DNA of 64,000 bases from Acidovorax sp. 69 (GTDB taxonomy: Bacteria; Pseudomonadota; Gammaproteobacteria; Burkholderiales; Burkholderiaceae_C), in assembly GCF_002797445.1 (NCBI RefSeq), contig NZ_PGEP01000001.1, positions 1,487,001-1,551,000 of the forward strand, in the 5' to 3' direction. The stretch's first letter is position 1; each line of letters starts with the position of its first letter. Both the position numbers and the translations under genes were made by a program. The notes beneath the pieces are model-generated. The model made no database searches. It was not told where the DNA came from and worked only from the letters and a program-made list of their open reading frames with translations. Positions 7,606-17,094 of the stretch are shown one piece after another.

Positions 7606-10275
7606 ATGAGGGAAACCACCACGCCGTGGCGTATCAAGGCCTTTGTATGGACAGGGGTCGTGGTGTTTGTGATGGCCGTGGCCCTGGTGGCTGCCGCCTT
7701 GGTGTGGAACGCCCGCAAGGTCGCTCTCGATGACGGCGAGGCCCAGGCCACGCGCTTCGTGGCGGGCGCGGAGGCCGCACTCAACCGATCCTTGCTGGCT
7801 GTCGATGTGCTGCTGGCCAGCATGGACGAGTTGCTGGGCCTGTCGAACGCCACAGCCGCCTGGATGGACCCAGACTCTGCCAGTCAGCGTCTGCGGGGTT
7901 CCACCCGGCAGAACCTGATGGTGCGCTACGTGGCCCTGCTGGATGGCTCCGGCAAAACCATGGCTTCTTCCGATCCGTCGGGCAGTGCGCTGGCGGTGCA
8001 ATTGCCGGCCGGGTTTCTGGAGTCCGTGCTGGAGCAGCCGGTGTCCACCCTGATGGTCAGCGCGCCGGTCGTGAGTTTTGCCAGTTCCGAGCGGGTTCTT
8101 TACTTTGCGCGCCACCTGCGCCTGGCCGACAGCACCCAGGTGGTGGCCGTGGCTGAACTGCCGGTCGTGGCGCTGAGTTCCGTGCTGGTGCAGGGTGTGG
8201 ATATCAGTGGCCTGCAGGTCACGCTGGAGCGGGCGGGTGGCCAGTTGCTGCTGGGAGTGCCTGGCCGTGATGAAGTCATTGCGCCCACGCTGGCCCCGCC
8301 CTTGGGCGATCTGGCCGATCTGGGAATGCAATGGAAGGCCCGTGCACGCTTGACCGGTGAGCCTGCGCTGGTGGTTTTTCGGCCCATTCTTTATCAGGAC
8401 CTGCGGATTTCCGCCAGCATTCCGCTGCGCGATGCGCTGAGCAGCTGGCGCGGCCAGCGTGACACCATTGCGCTCACGGCGCTGCTGTTTGAAGCCATGA
8501 TCCTGGCGGCAGGGGTGCTTGCTCTGCGCTACCTTGATCGCCTGTCGCAGGCGCGTGTGGCCATCGCCCAATCCAAGGCCACGCTCGACCAGGCGCTGGA
8601 ATCCATGGTCAGCGGTTTTCTGCTGCTCGACAGCCAGAACCGCGTGGTGCAGTGGAACAGCCAGTTCGAGTTGATTTTCCCCTGGCTCAAAGGCATCCTC
8701 GCGCCCCGGTTGCCCTTTCGGAGGGTGATGGAAGAGACCGTCAAACACCACCTTCCCCGCCTTCCCGATGATGAGCACCAGCGCTGGGTAGACCAGCGTC
8801 TGCTCAAGCAAAAACAGCACCAGGAACCCCACGAACAAGAATATTCCAGCGGCCGCACCATCCAGATCACGGAGCGTGCGACCCCTGATGGCGGACTCGT
8901 CATCAGCTACCACGACGTCACGGCCCTGCGGCGGGCCAGCGCTGAAATCGAGAGCCTGGCTTTTTACGACCCGCTGACCAACCTGCCCAACCGCCGTCTG
9001 CTCATGGACCGCATGCAACAGGCCATTGCGGCCAGCGTGCGCAGTGGGCAGTACGGAGCCCTGCTGTTTTTGGACCTGGACCATTTCAAGACCCTGAACG
9101 ACACCCGGGGCCATGAGGTGGGCGACATGCTGCTGCGCCAGGTGGCCCAGCGCCTGCAGACCTGTGTCCGGCGCGAAGACACGGTGGCGCGGTTGGGGGG
9201 CGATGAGTTTGTGGTCATGCTCAGCGATCTCTCGGCCAGCAGCGCTGAAGCCGCCGCCTATGCCCGCCGGGTGGGCGAGAAGATTCTGCGCAAGCTCAAC
9301 GTGCCCTACACCCTGGGAGGGCACGCCCACCACAGCACGCCCAGCATTGGCGCCACGCTGATGGGGGGGGCGATCCAGTCCTCGGTCGATCTGCTCAAGC
9401 AGGCCGACATCGCCATGTACCAGGTCAAATCGCAAGGGCGCAATGCCTTGTGCTTTTTTGACCCCGAGATGCAGATCGTCATCAGTCTGCGCGCGCAGCT
9501 TGAAGGTGATCTGCAAGTGGCGCTGACGGCGCGGCAGTTTGTGCTGCACTACCAGCCCCAATTTCACCTGGATGGCCGCATCGTGGGCGCCGAGGCGCTG
9601 ATCCGCTGGCAGCATCCCGAGCGTGGGCTGGTGGCACCGGGGGCCTTCATCGGGGTGGCCGAAGAGAGCGAACTCATCGTGCCCATGGGCCACTGGGTGC
9701 TGCGCACGGCCTGCGAACAACTGGCCGCCTGGCAGGGCGACCAGCGCTACCAGCACATGCAACTGTCGGTCAACGTGAGCGCGCGGCAGTTTCGCCAGCG
9801 CGACTTTGTGGCGCGTGTGGTCGAGGTCCTGCGCGAAACGGGTGCCAGGCCGCACCTGCTCAAGCTCGAACTCACCGAGTCGCTGGTGCTGGACAACGTG
9901 GACGACACCATCGCCAAGATCGGCATGCTCAAAACCAAGGGCGTGCGCTTTTCGGTGGACGACTTCGGCACCGGGTATTCATCGCTGGCCTACCTCACAC
10001 GGCTGCCGCTGGACCAGCTCAAGATCGACCAGTCCTTTGTGCGCAACCTCGGCGTGCGGCATACCGACGACGTGATCGTGCAAACCATCCTGGGCATGGC
10101 GCGCAACCTGGAGCTGGATGTGATCGCAGAAGGTGTTGAAACAGAAGCCCAGAAGAACCTCTTGGCCCAATATGGCTGTGTGTTCTTTCAGGGCTTTCTG
10201 TTGGGGCGACCCACCCCTGTGGCGGAGCTGGAGGCGTTGATGAAAGCCTCTGTGCCGGCGGCTGTGCAAGGGTGA
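7606..10275 (+). CDS. Membrane sensor with PAS, GGDEF and EAL domains (cyclic di-GMP turnover)
   Basis: An 889-residue bifunctional signalling protein. A transmembrane helix at about 13-34 and another at about 286-310 enclose a periplasmic sensor domain of some 250 residues. A PAS-like region follows (about 325-430). The diguanylate cyclase domain (PF00990) keeps an intact GGDEF at 531-535 and the DLDHFK metal motif. The phosphodiesterase domain (PF00563) keeps EAL at 663-665, ELTES, DDFGTGYSS near 785 and an AEGVET motif, so both activities look possible. The ATG follows the stop of the DctP-like gene with no gap, which implies co-translation and makes that protein a likely partner of the periplasmic domain. 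Confidence 0.93.
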   Translation: MRETTTPWRIKAFVWTGVVVFVMAVALVAAALVWNARKVALDDGEAQATRFVAGAEAALNRSLLAVDVLLASMDELLGLSNATAAWMDPDSASQRLRGSTRQNLMVRYVALLDGSGKTMASSDPSGSALAVQLPAGFLESVLEQPVSTLMVSAPVVSFASSERVLYFARHLRLADSTQVVAVAELPVVALSSVLVQGVDISGLQVTLERAGGQLLLGVPGRDEVIAPTLAPPLGDLADLGMQWKARARLTGEPALVVFRPILYQDLRISASIPLRDALSSWRGQRDTIALTALLFEAMILAAGVLALRYLDRLSQARVAIAQSKATLDQALESMVSGFLLLDSQNRVVQWNSQFELIFPWLKGILAPRLPFRRVMEETVKHHLPRLPDDEHQRWVDQRLLKQKQHQEPHEQEYSSGRTIQITERATPDGGLVISYHDVTALRRASAEIESLAFYDPLTNLPNRRLLMDRMQQAIAASVRSGQYGALLFLDLDHFKTLNDTRGHEVGDMLLRQVAQRLQTCVRREDTVARLGGDEFVVMLSDLSASSAEAAAYARRVGEKILRKLNVPYTLGGHAHHSTPSIGATLMGGAIQSSVDLLKQADIAMYQVKSQGRNALCFFDPEMQIVISLRAQLEGDLQVALTARQFVLHYQPQFHLDGRIVGAEALIRWQHPERGLVAPGAFIGVAEESELIVPMGHWVLRTACEQLAAWQGDQRYQHMQLSVNVSARQFRQRDFVARVVEVLRETGARPHLLKLELTESLVLDNVDDTIAKIGMLKTKGVRFSVDDFGTGYSSLAYLTRLPLDQLKIDQSFVRNLGVRHTDDVIVQTILGMARNLELDVIAEGVETEAQKNLLAQYGCVFFQGFLLGRPTPVAELEALMKASVPAAVQG

Positions 10276-10358
10276 CCCGCGCGACGATGTGGCGGTGACC
10301 ACCGCCTGCCCATGGCCCACCACCCTGGCCGGACCTTGTAGGGATTTGGGGAATGATT

Positions 10359-10415
10359 GCTATATTTTTAATAGCTGATTGCGCTTTGTGGGTGGGCGCT
10401 AGAACCGATTTTTAC
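10359..10415 (+). repeat. Dispersed 56-bp repeat, intergenic copy
   Basis: Reads GCTAT, seven bases, ATAGCTG, then TGCGCTT and GGCGCTAGAACC with a T-rich end, the standard spacing. It lies between the ends of the converging GGDEF/EAL and EamA genes and is not translated. Confidence 0.75.
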
Positions 10416-10442
10416 TGAAACCGCCCGCCTCTGTCCATCAGA

Positions 10443-11341
10443 TCAGCGCCGTGAAGACACCACGATGCCACCCACAATCAATGCAAATGCAACGCCGTGG
10501 AACGCCTGGGGTGTATCGCCCAGAAACGCGGCCGACAATATCCCGGCAAACAGGGGCGTGAGGTTGATGAAAAACCCGGCCACCGCAGGCCCGGCACGCT
10601 GCACGCCTACCCCCCAGCAGCGGTAGGCCAGCACGGCGGGCCCCACGGCGATAAAAGCCAGGGCCGCAATCAGCGGCCAGCCCCATTCAATGTGCGTGCG
10701 GCCACTGGCCCACTCGGCCCCCGCAAAGCTGCCCGACCAGGCCAGCCCAAACACCATCTGCGCCATCAAAAACGCCGCCCAGTCCCCCGAATGCGGGAGG
10801 GCTCGCTGGTGCGCGACAGCAGCCAGCTGTAGAACGCCCACGAGATGGTCGCCAGCAGCATGAACAGATCGCCCGGCACCAGGCGGAACGCGAGCAACTG
10901 CGACCACTCGCCCCGGCTCAGCACCAGCAGCACGCCACACATCGACAGCAGCGCACCCATCACCTGCCGCCGTGTCACGGAGGCTCCGAAAAACAGCGCC
11001 CCCACGGCCAGCATCCACACCGGCATGCTGGAGCCCACCAGGGTCACGTTGATGGGCGTGGAGGTCTGTAGCGCCATGTATTGCAGCGCGTTGTAGGCGC
11101 CGATGCCCAGCAGCCCCAGCAGCGCATAACGGCGCCAGTGCGGCCACAGCGGGCTGTCGGCACGCAGCACGCCGTGGGCCAGGGGCAGCAAGATGGCAAA
11201 TGCCAGCACCCAGCGGATGAAGTTGAGCGTGATCGGGGGAATCAGGTCATGTACCAGCCGCCCCACGACGGCATTGCCAGCCCACAGCAGGGGCGGTATC
11301 ACCAGCAGCACGGCTGTGCCGGGTGTGATTTTTTGAGTCAT
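10443..11341 (-). pseudogene. EamA/DMT transporter, frameshifted
   Basis: A DMT-family exporter (PF00892) split between two frames. The first part starts at ATG 11341 (MTQKITPGTAVLLVIPPLLW) and runs through repeat 1 to LLSRTSEPS. The second continues in another frame from DWAAFLMAQMVFGLAW to the stop at 10443, with repeat 2 landmarks PLFAGILSAAFLGD. The switch falls at a run of five C (10784-10788); a sixth C would give one continuous protein of about 300 residues. Nothing else in the gene is damaged. Since three other genes here have the same kind of single-base loss in G/C runs, I suspect a sequence error rather than decay, but as given the gene is broken. Confidence 0.8.
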
Positions 11342-11490
11342 GGGGCAGGACTGTAACGGCGCGCGCCCTGTCACGCTGCCGGTGGCCATAAGGCCCTTGG
11401 GTGCCATCGGCCGGCGGGCGGCACGTTCGCACGATTCGTGGCAGGATGGCCGCCGTTGTTGCATCCCCCATTTTCAGGAGAGCTTTTGCC

Positions 11491-12474
11491 ATGAGCCTTG
11501 CCGTCCAGATCCGCCAGCACGGTGGTCCCGAAGAACTTCATATCGTTGACGTGACCGTGGGCGAGCCTGGCCCCGGTGAAGTCCGCATCCGCCACCACGC
11601 CATTGGCCTGAACTTCATCGACGTGTACCACCGCACCGGCCTGTACCCGCTCACCATGCCCGCCACCATCGGCATGGAAGGCGCGGGCGTGATCGAAGCC
11701 GTGGGCGAGGGCGTCGCGCACCTGAAGGTGGGCGACCGCGCCGCCTATGCCAGCAATCCGCCTGGCGCTTACTGCGAAGTGCGCGTGATGCCCGCCAAAT
11801 GTGTGTGCAAACTGCCCGACGCCATCAGCTTCGAGACCGGCGCGGCCATGATGCTCAAGGGCCTGACGGCGCAGTACCTGCTCAAGAAGACCTTGCCCGT
11901 GGAAGGCCTGCAGCCTGGCGACCATGTGCTGTTCCACGCTGCTGCCGGTGGTGTGGGCCTGATTGCCAGCCAGTGGGCCAAGGCCTTGGGCCTGCAACTC
12001 ATTGGTACGGCCGGGAGCGATGCCAAATGCCAACTGGCCCTGGCCAACGGTGCAGCGCATGCCATCAACTACAACACCGAAGATTTTGCGGCCCGGGTGA
12101 AGGAGATCACCGGTGGCAAGGGCGTGAAGGTGGTGTACGACTCGGTGGGCAAGGACACCTGGGACAAGTCGCTCGAATGCCTGCGCCCCTTTGGCCTGAT
12201 GGCCAGTTTCGGCAATGCATCAGGCCCGGTGGCGCCGTTTGCGCCGGGCTCGCTGGGCGCCAAGGGTTCGCTGTACGTCACGCGCCAGACGCTGTTCACC
12301 CACATCGCGACGCGCGAGGCCACGCAGGCCATGGCCGATGAACTTTTTGCCGTGGTGGCCAGTGGGCAGGTGAAGATCCACATCGACCAGCGCTACCCGC
12401 TGGCTGATGTGCAGCAGGCGCACCGCGATCTGGAAGCGCGCAAAACCACCGGCTGCACCATCCTCACGCTGTGA
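11491..12474 (+). CDS. qorA: NADPH:quinone oxidoreductase, MDR/zeta-crystallin type
   Basis: A 327-residue zinc-independent medium-chain reductase. The N-terminal GroES-like domain (PF08240) has NFIDVYHRTGLYP; the Rossmann domain (PF00107) has AAAGGVGLIASQWAKALG as nucleotide-binding loop. Both match quinone oxidoreductases such as E. coli QorA, which reduce quinones with NADPH in the cytoplasm. Cysteines for structural zinc are absent, as in that group. An AGGAG lies about ten bases before the ATG. Its stop overlaps the GTG start of the Nudix gene, so the two are translationally coupled. Confidence 0.9.
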   Translation: MSLAVQIRQHGGPEELHIVDVTVGEPGPGEVRIRHHAIGLNFIDVYHRTGLYPLTMPATIGMEGAGVIEAVGEGVAHLKVGDRAAYASNPPGAYCEVRVMPAKCVCKLPDAISFETGAAMMLKGLTAQYLLKKTLPVEGLQPGDHVLFHAAAGGVGLIASQWAKALGLQLIGTAGSDAKCQLALANGAAHAINYNTEDFAARVKEITGGKGVKVVYDSVGKDTWDKSLECLRPFGLMASFGNASGPVAPFAPGSLGAKGSLYVTRQTLFTHIATREATQAMADELFAVVASGQVKIHIDQRYPLADVQQAHRDLEARKTTGCTILTL

Positions 12475-13304
12475 ACGCGGCTGTTCAGACACCCACGTTC
12501 GACCAGTGGCTGGCGGGGGCGCGCCAGGCGTCGCAGCAGCCCCCGGTCCAGCCACGCCAACCCCTGGTGGTGGCCGGGCAGGTGGTGGGCTCGGTGGCGT
12601 CAGGGTTTTTAAACCAAATCCGCCTTGAGCGCTTTATTCATAAGCGCTACCAGCTATCAGAAACAGAGCATTCTCCGGGCCGTGCATGGCATTTGCAGGC
12701 ATCGTCCGCTGACACCACGGATGCCCTCAACACCCTGGCGGCCGCGCTGCGCGATGCGGGCCTGTGCGGCCCGTGGCGCGACGAGCAGCTGGCGGTGACC
12801 AACCCGGCGGGCGAGGTGGTCGGCACCGTGGAACGCGGGGCGGTGCGTGTGCTGGGCGTGGCCACCCGGGCCGTGCACCTGGTGGGCCTGGCGCCCGACG
12901 GCCGCATGTGGGTGCAAAAACGCGCGATGACCAAGCCCAACAACCCTGGGCTGTGGGACACGCTGATGGGTGGCATGGTCTCGGCCGCCGACTCACTGCC
13001 GCAGGCGCTGGCCCGCGAAACCTGGGAAGAGGCCGGTTTGCGGGTCGAGGCATTGGCCGACGTGGCCCACGGTGGTCAGGTGCTGTTCAGCCGCCCCAGC
13101 CGCGAGGGCGGTGGCGCGGGCTTCATGGTCGAGCGCATCGACTGGTTCTGCGCCCAGTTGCCTCAGGGCATGGAGCCCGACAACCAGGATGGCGAGGTCG
13201 AGCGTTTTGACCTGCTGCCTCTGGAGGTGGTGCGCGAGCGGGTGGCCCAGGGGGCGTTCACGCTGGAAGCTGGGCTGGTGATTGCGGGGTTTCTGGGGGT
13301 GTAG
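12471..13304 (+). CDS. Nudix hydrolase with DUF4743 N-terminal domain
   Basis: A 277-residue protein with an N-terminal DUF4743 region (PF15916) and a C-terminal Nudix domain (PF00293). The Nudix box spans about residues 167-190; the sequence has Asp (AAD) where the first Glu of the box is expected, then RETWEEAGL. This arrangement is found in thiamine-diphosphate-related Nudix proteins (Tnr3 and YJR142W relatives), so a thiamine-type pyrophosphate substrate is a reasonable guess. GTG at 12471 overlaps the stop of the quinone reductase (GTGA). Residues about 48-66 are encoded by an inverted copy of the dispersed repeat, apparently inserted within the DUF4743 part. Confidence 0.87.
   Translation: MNAAVQTPTFDQWLAGARQASQQPPVQPRQPLVVAGQVVGSVASGFLNQIRLERFIHKRYQLSETEHSPGRAWHLQASSADTTDALNTLAAALRDAGLCGPWRDEQLAVTNPAGEVVGTVERGAVRVLGVATRAVHLVGLAPDGRMWVQKRAMTKPNNPGLWDTLMGGMVSAADSLPQALARETWEEAGLRVEALADVAHGGQVLFSRPSREGGGAGFMVERIDWFCAQLPQGMEPDNQDGEVERFDLLPLEVVRERVAQGAFTLEAGLVIAGFLGV
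12613..12669 (-). repeat. Dispersed 56-bp repeat inside the Nudix gene
   Basis: On the minus strand it reads GCTCT, seven bases, ATAGCTG, two bases, AGCGCTTATG, AAAGCGCT and GGCGGATTT. It is translated antisense to the element in the frame giving NQIRLERFIHKRYQLSE. Confidence 0.75.
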
Positions 13305-13454
13305 GCGCCGAGGGGTTCTCGGCAGGACCACGGCAAATTTTGCTTTTGATGGTCAATGGATTTCTTTCATGAAATTTGGATGACTATCAATCCTTGACTG
13401 CATGGCTGTGGTGATCCCTTGCACGGGTATATGCGCAGTGTCAGGAGATGTTCC

Positions 13455-13481
13455 TCAAGTTCGTTCCGCACCCGCCGAAAA
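13455..13481 (+). promoter_or_regulatory. Sigma-28 (FliA) promoter for flagellin
   Basis: TCAAGTTC, eleven bases, GCCGAAAA closely matches the sigma-28 consensus (TAAAGTTT, N11, GCCGATAA) with exact spacing. It is about 75 bases upstream of the flagellin ATG, in the expected orientation. Confidence 0.8.
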
Positions 13482-13555
13482 ACTCTTGAGCGCATTCCGC
13501 AGTGGCCCGCTCTACAGGCAGAAAAACGCCACCAGATACAGCGCGAGTAACCCGC

Positions 13556-15046
13556 ATGGCATCCACCATCAACAGCAATGTTGCGTCCTTGACGGCGCAG
13601 CGTCACCTGGGCGCCAGCCAGGCCTCGCTCAACACATCCATCCAGCGCCTGTCCTCGGGCCTGCGCATCAACAGTGCCAAGGACGATGCGGCCGGCCTGG
13701 CGATTTCCGAGCGATTTACCAGCCAGATCAAGGGCCTGAACCAGGCGGTGCGCAACGCCAACGACGGCATCTCGCTGGCCCAGACGGCAGAAGGCGCGCT
13801 CAAGGCTTCGGGCGACATCCTGCAACGGGTGCGGGAACTGGCCGTGCAGTCAGCCAACGCCACGAACAGCGCGGGTGATCGGCAAGCCCTGAACCAAGAG
13901 GTCGGCCAATTGGTGGAGGAGTTGGGCCGCATTGCCCAGACCACCGAGTTCAATGGCCAGAAGTTGTTGGACGGTACCTTCGGTACGCAACAGTTTCAGG
14001 TGGGCGCCAATGCAGGGCAGACCATCGTGGCTGCGGGAGCCAACTTGCGAACCACCCAGTATGGCAACAACCGAGTGACGACGACCGGCCCCGGACTGCA
14101 GTATTCGCCCAACCATCCTTTTACGTTCAATGGGACCTTGGCCGGTGATACGGTGGCGATCAAGGGCAGTTTCGGTAGCGCCAATATCACCTACGCGGTC
14201 AATGCCTCGACCAAAGAGATCGCCGAATCCATCAATCAGGTGGCGGCGCAGACAGGCGTGCGTGCCACTGCGAAAACGGAAGTGGGTGTCACTTTCTCTG
14301 CGGTGGGTGATTACACGCTGGAGCTGCGCTCGGATGCCACCTCTGTGGAAACCGTGAGCTTTGGTGTCTCAGCCACGCAGGGGGCCAATGGGCTTTCATC
14401 GGCCACCGCAGCCATCAATGAGCGCACCAGTAAAACGGGCATCACGGCTACCTTGAACAGCGCCAGCAACGGCATCATGCTGACCAATGCGACCGGCAAC
14501 AACATCATGATTGGTGAGGCCGTCACCAATGCGGGCGATGTGACGATGCAAAAGTTCGCTCGCGATGGCGACCAGGAACTCGTTGCGGTGGGGGCTCCTG
14601 TGACCATGCTGACGCCCAATGCTGCCAACTACAACTATGTGTCCAGCGGCTATCTGGTCCTGGATTCCGAAAAGTCTTTTGGTGTTGACGCCAACGGCGG
14701 TACCGCGATGGTGGACGCGAGCGCCACACTGCGCAAGGTTTCGGATCTGGATGTGTCGTCGGTACTGAAGGCCACGGACGCATTGCAGACAGCGGATTCG
14801 GCCCTGGCGTTCATCAACGGTGAGCGTGCCAAGTTGGGTGCCCTGCAGTCCCGGTTTGAGACTTCGATTGCCAACTTGCAGGTGACGTCCGAGAACCTGT
14901 CGGCCTCACGCAGCCGCATTCTGGATGCCGACTTTGCGGCCGAAACGGCCAACCTCTCCCGCTCGCAGATCCTTCAACAGGCGGGCACGGCCATGGTGGC
15001 CCAAGCCAACCAGCTGCCTCAGGGCGTGCTGGCGTTGCTGCGCTAA
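13556..15046 (+). CDS. fliC: Flagellin
   Basis: A 496-residue flagellin, the filament subunit exported through the flagellar type III system. The D0/D1 N-terminal domain (PF00669) has the usual [24 protein letters not shown] and ISERFTSQ segments. The C-terminal domain (PF00700) ends [20 protein letters not shown] with the standard LLR tail. The middle, about residues 175-400, is a variable Thr/Ala/Asn-rich region longer than in minimal flagellins. No fliD, fliS, flaG or other flagellar gene is adjacent: neighbours are a Nudix gene and a convergent Na/Pi transporter, so this is an orphan locus. A sigma-28 promoter lies upstream. The ribosome site before the ATG is weak (CGAGTAA). Confidence 0.95.
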   Translation: MASTINSNVASLTAQRHLGASQASLNTSIQRLSSGLRINSAKDDAAGLAISERFTSQIKGLNQAVRNANDGISLAQTAEGALKASGDILQRVRELAVQSANATNSAGDRQALNQEVGQLVEELGRIAQTTEFNGQKLLDGTFGTQQFQVGANAGQTIVAAGANLRTTQYGNNRVTTTGPGLQYSPNHPFTFNGTLAGDTVAIKGSFGSANITYAVNASTKEIAESINQVAAQTGVRATAKTEVGVTFSAVGDYTLELRSDATSVETVSFGVSATQGANGLSSATAAINERTSKTGITATLNSASNGIMLTNATGNNIMIGEAVTNAGDVTMQKFARDGDQELVAVGAPVTMLTPNAANYNYVSSGYLVLDSEKSFGVDANGGTAMVDASATLRKVSDLDVSSVLKATDALQTADSALAFINGERAKLGALQSRFETSIANLQVTSENLSASRSRILDADFAAETANLSRSQILQQAGTAMVAQANQLPQGVLALLR

Positions 15047-15128
15047 CGCGGCAGTCGCGCCTCCAACGCGCTTGCATGGGTCCACACCCGCCCGCAACAA
15101 ATGCGCGGCTTCTTGATGCTGCCGGTTC

Positions 15129-16784
15129 TCAAGCCTGGTCCACCATCGTCTTGAGCCGGCTGGGCGCCAGCGCCCCGGCAGACTCAAGAATCGGGTAGGC
15201 CACCGAGCACAGCAGCGAGTTGATGCGCTTGAGTTCGCTGATCAGGTCAATGTGCAGCGAGCTGGTCTCGATGCTCTGCACCGTGTTGTCCGACAGGCGC
15301 GCCAGGTGGGTGGCCGAGTACGCATGCTCCAGGTCGCGAAAGCGCGCCTTTTCTTCCAGCAGCTTTTGTGCATCGCGCACGCTGCCGTTGAGGAACACGC
15401 TCATCGCCAGCCGCAGGTTGTCGATCAGCCGGGCGTGCAGCTCGTTGATCTCTTCCATGCCGGCTTCGGAGAACTGGCGGCCCTTCTTGATCTTCTTGTC
15501 CTCGATGTCGATGAGCACACGCTCGATGATGTCGCCGATCTGCTCCATGTTGATCGTGAAGCTGATGATGTCGGCCCAGCGGCGGCCCTCGCGTTCGTCC
15601 AGGGCCTCGCGCGAGATTTTGGTCATGTAGTACTTGATGGCCGAATACAGGCCATCCACCTCGTCATCGAGCTTGCGCAGGTCTTCGGCGAGCTTGATGT
15701 CGTCAGTGCGAATCACCTTGTGCAGGCCCAAAAGCATGGACTCGACCACGTCGGCCTGGTGCAGTGCCTCGCGGGCGGCGCAGGAGATGGCGAGGGATGG
15801 TGTGGCCAGCGCGGAGGGGTCAAGGTGCTGGGGGCGGGTGCCTGCGGCCGCCTGTGTTTTTTCCACAGGCAGCAGGCGCTGCACAGTGCGGGCCACGGTC
15901 CCCGTGAGGCCGATGCAGACGATGCCCACCACCACGTTGAAGGCCAGGTGAAAGAGCACCACCAGTGCGGCGGTTTCGGGCACATAGGGGCGCACATGCT
16001 GCAGCCACAGGCCCGTGAGCGGCGTCATGATGACCACGCCGATGATCTTGAAGAACAGGTTGCCCAGCGGCACCTGGCGCGTCTGTACGTTGGCCTTCAT
16101 GGTGGTCAGCACGGCCAGTACGCCGCTGCCCAGGTTGGCGCCCAGCACCAGGCCCAGCGCGACGTCGGCCGGGATGCCCCCCGAGCCTGCCAGTGCAGCG
16201 GTCAGCAGCACGGTGGCGAGGCTCGAATACGCCACGATGGCCAAAATGGCCCCGGTGAAAATCTCCAGCAGCAAATCGCTGGTCAGTGCGCCCAGCAGCG
16301 TGCGCACGGTGGGCGACTGGGTGAGGACCGTCGTCGACTCGGTGATGAGGCGCAGGGCTAGCAGCATCAACCCCAGGCCGATCAGCACCCGGCCCACGCG
16401 GCCCACGGCCGTGTCCTTGCGCGAAATGAACAGCACGACCCCCACAAAGATGAACAGTGGCGACAGCCACGACAAGTCCATCGAAAACACCACAGCCATC
16501 ACGCTGGTGCCCACGTCGGCACCCAGCATGACCGCCAGCGCAGCAGGCAAACCCACCAGACCCTGGCCCACAAAGGACGAAACGATGAGCGCCGTGGCGG
16601 TGCTCGACTGAACCACCGCCGTGACCCCGATGCCGGACAGAACCGCAGTGAACCGGCTGCTGACGCTGTGCGCAATCAGCTGTCGCAGGTTGGCGCCAAA
16701 CACGCGCAGGATGCCGGTACGCACCAGGTGGGTGCCCCAGATCAGCAGCGCCACGGCTGCCAGGAGATTGAGGAGATGCTTCAT
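15129..16784 (-). CDS. Na/Pi cotransporter family protein with C-terminal PhoU domain
   Basis: A 551-residue membrane protein. The first 330 residues contain two Na/Pi cotransporter repeats (PF02690), each with the QSSTA or related motif (VVQSSTATALIV; GANLGSGVLAV in the second repeat). The C-terminal 200 residues are a helical PhoU-like domain (PF01895) starting near DVVESMLLGLHK. This architecture (YjbB/NptA type) moves phosphate with sodium and may sense phosphate status. The ATG at 16784 fits the first membrane span; a longer frame to 16883 adds a Lys-rich segment without support. A Pho-box-like site lies 175 bases upstream but reads in the opposite direction. It converges on fliC. Confidence 0.9.
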   Translation of the reverse strand: MKHLLNLLAAVALLIWGTHLVRTGILRVFGANLRQLIAHSVSSRFTAVLSGIGVTAVVQSSTATALIVSSFVGQGLVGLPAALAVMLGADVGTSVMAVVFSMDLSWLSPLFIFVGVVLFISRKDTAVGRVGRVLIGLGLMLLALRLITESTTVLTQSPTVRTLLGALTSDLLLEIFTGAILAIVAYSSLATVLLTAALAGSGGIPADVALGLVLGANLGSGVLAVLTTMKANVQTRQVPLGNLFFKIIGVVIMTPLTGLWLQHVRPYVPETAALVVLFHLAFNVVVGIVCIGLTGTVARTVQRLLPVEKTQAAAGTRPQHLDPSALATPSLAISCAAREALHQADVVESMLLGLHKVIRTDDIKLAEDLRKLDDEVDGLYSAIKYYMTKISREALDEREGRRWADIISFTINMEQIGDIIERVLIDIEDKKIKKGRQFSEAGMEEINELHARLIDNLRLAMSVFLNGSVRDAQKLLEEKARFRDLEHAYSATHLARLSDNTVQSIETSSLHIDLISELKRINSLLCSVAYPILESAGALAPSRLKTMVDQA

Positions 16785-16958
16785 GAAAAACCGTTGTTTC
16801 TTCTTCTTGTGATCTGCGCCAAACATGGCATGGGGGCACCAGGGTGCTGAACCCCTGTCCATGACTCCCATTGTGTGGCGCATTCCCGGGTCGGCGGTGC
16901 CTGATTGCCTGCGCGGCTGTCAGCCCCTACCGCTGTACGCAAGAACTGCGCACACTGG

Positions 16959-16976
16959 TTGTCATAAAACTGACAT
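16959..16976 (+). promoter_or_regulatory. Pho-box-like direct repeat
   Basis: TTGTCAT, AAAA, CTGACAT differs from the ideal PhoB box (two CTGTCAT units, four bases apart) at two positions. It lies in the 310-base gene-free stretch between the Na/Pi transporter start and the lspA stop. The repeats read on the plus strand, away from the transporter, and a weak CATACT follows at about the right distance for a -10. Control of the transporter or of a short plus-strand RNA are both possible. Confidence 0.5.
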
Positions 16977-17035
16977 ATAAGCATACTCCTGATTCCATAG
17001 CGCGGGCGCAGATGCCCATGCGGCGATGGGGCGAT

Positions 17036-17070
17036 AAAGCAAAACGGCCCGCGTCTGGCGGGCCGTTTTT
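17036..17070 (-). terminator. Terminator after lspA (possibly bidirectional)
   Basis: A perfect 12-bp stem (AAAACGGCCCGC and its complement) with a five-base loop sits 25 bases beyond the lspA stop and ends in TTTTGCTTT on the minus strand. The plus strand also gives five T, so it could stop transcription from both sides. Confidence 0.85.
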
Positions 17071-17094
17071 GGGGGGCAGGCGGGATGGGCGCTG

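Noticed and set aside
6838..9855. A 1005-codon open frame on the minus strand opposite the DctP and GGDEF/EAL genes
   Set aside because: It is antisense to two genes with clear domains, has no recognisable motif and is rich in His, Gln, Ala and Gly, as expected of the shadow of a GC-rich gene.
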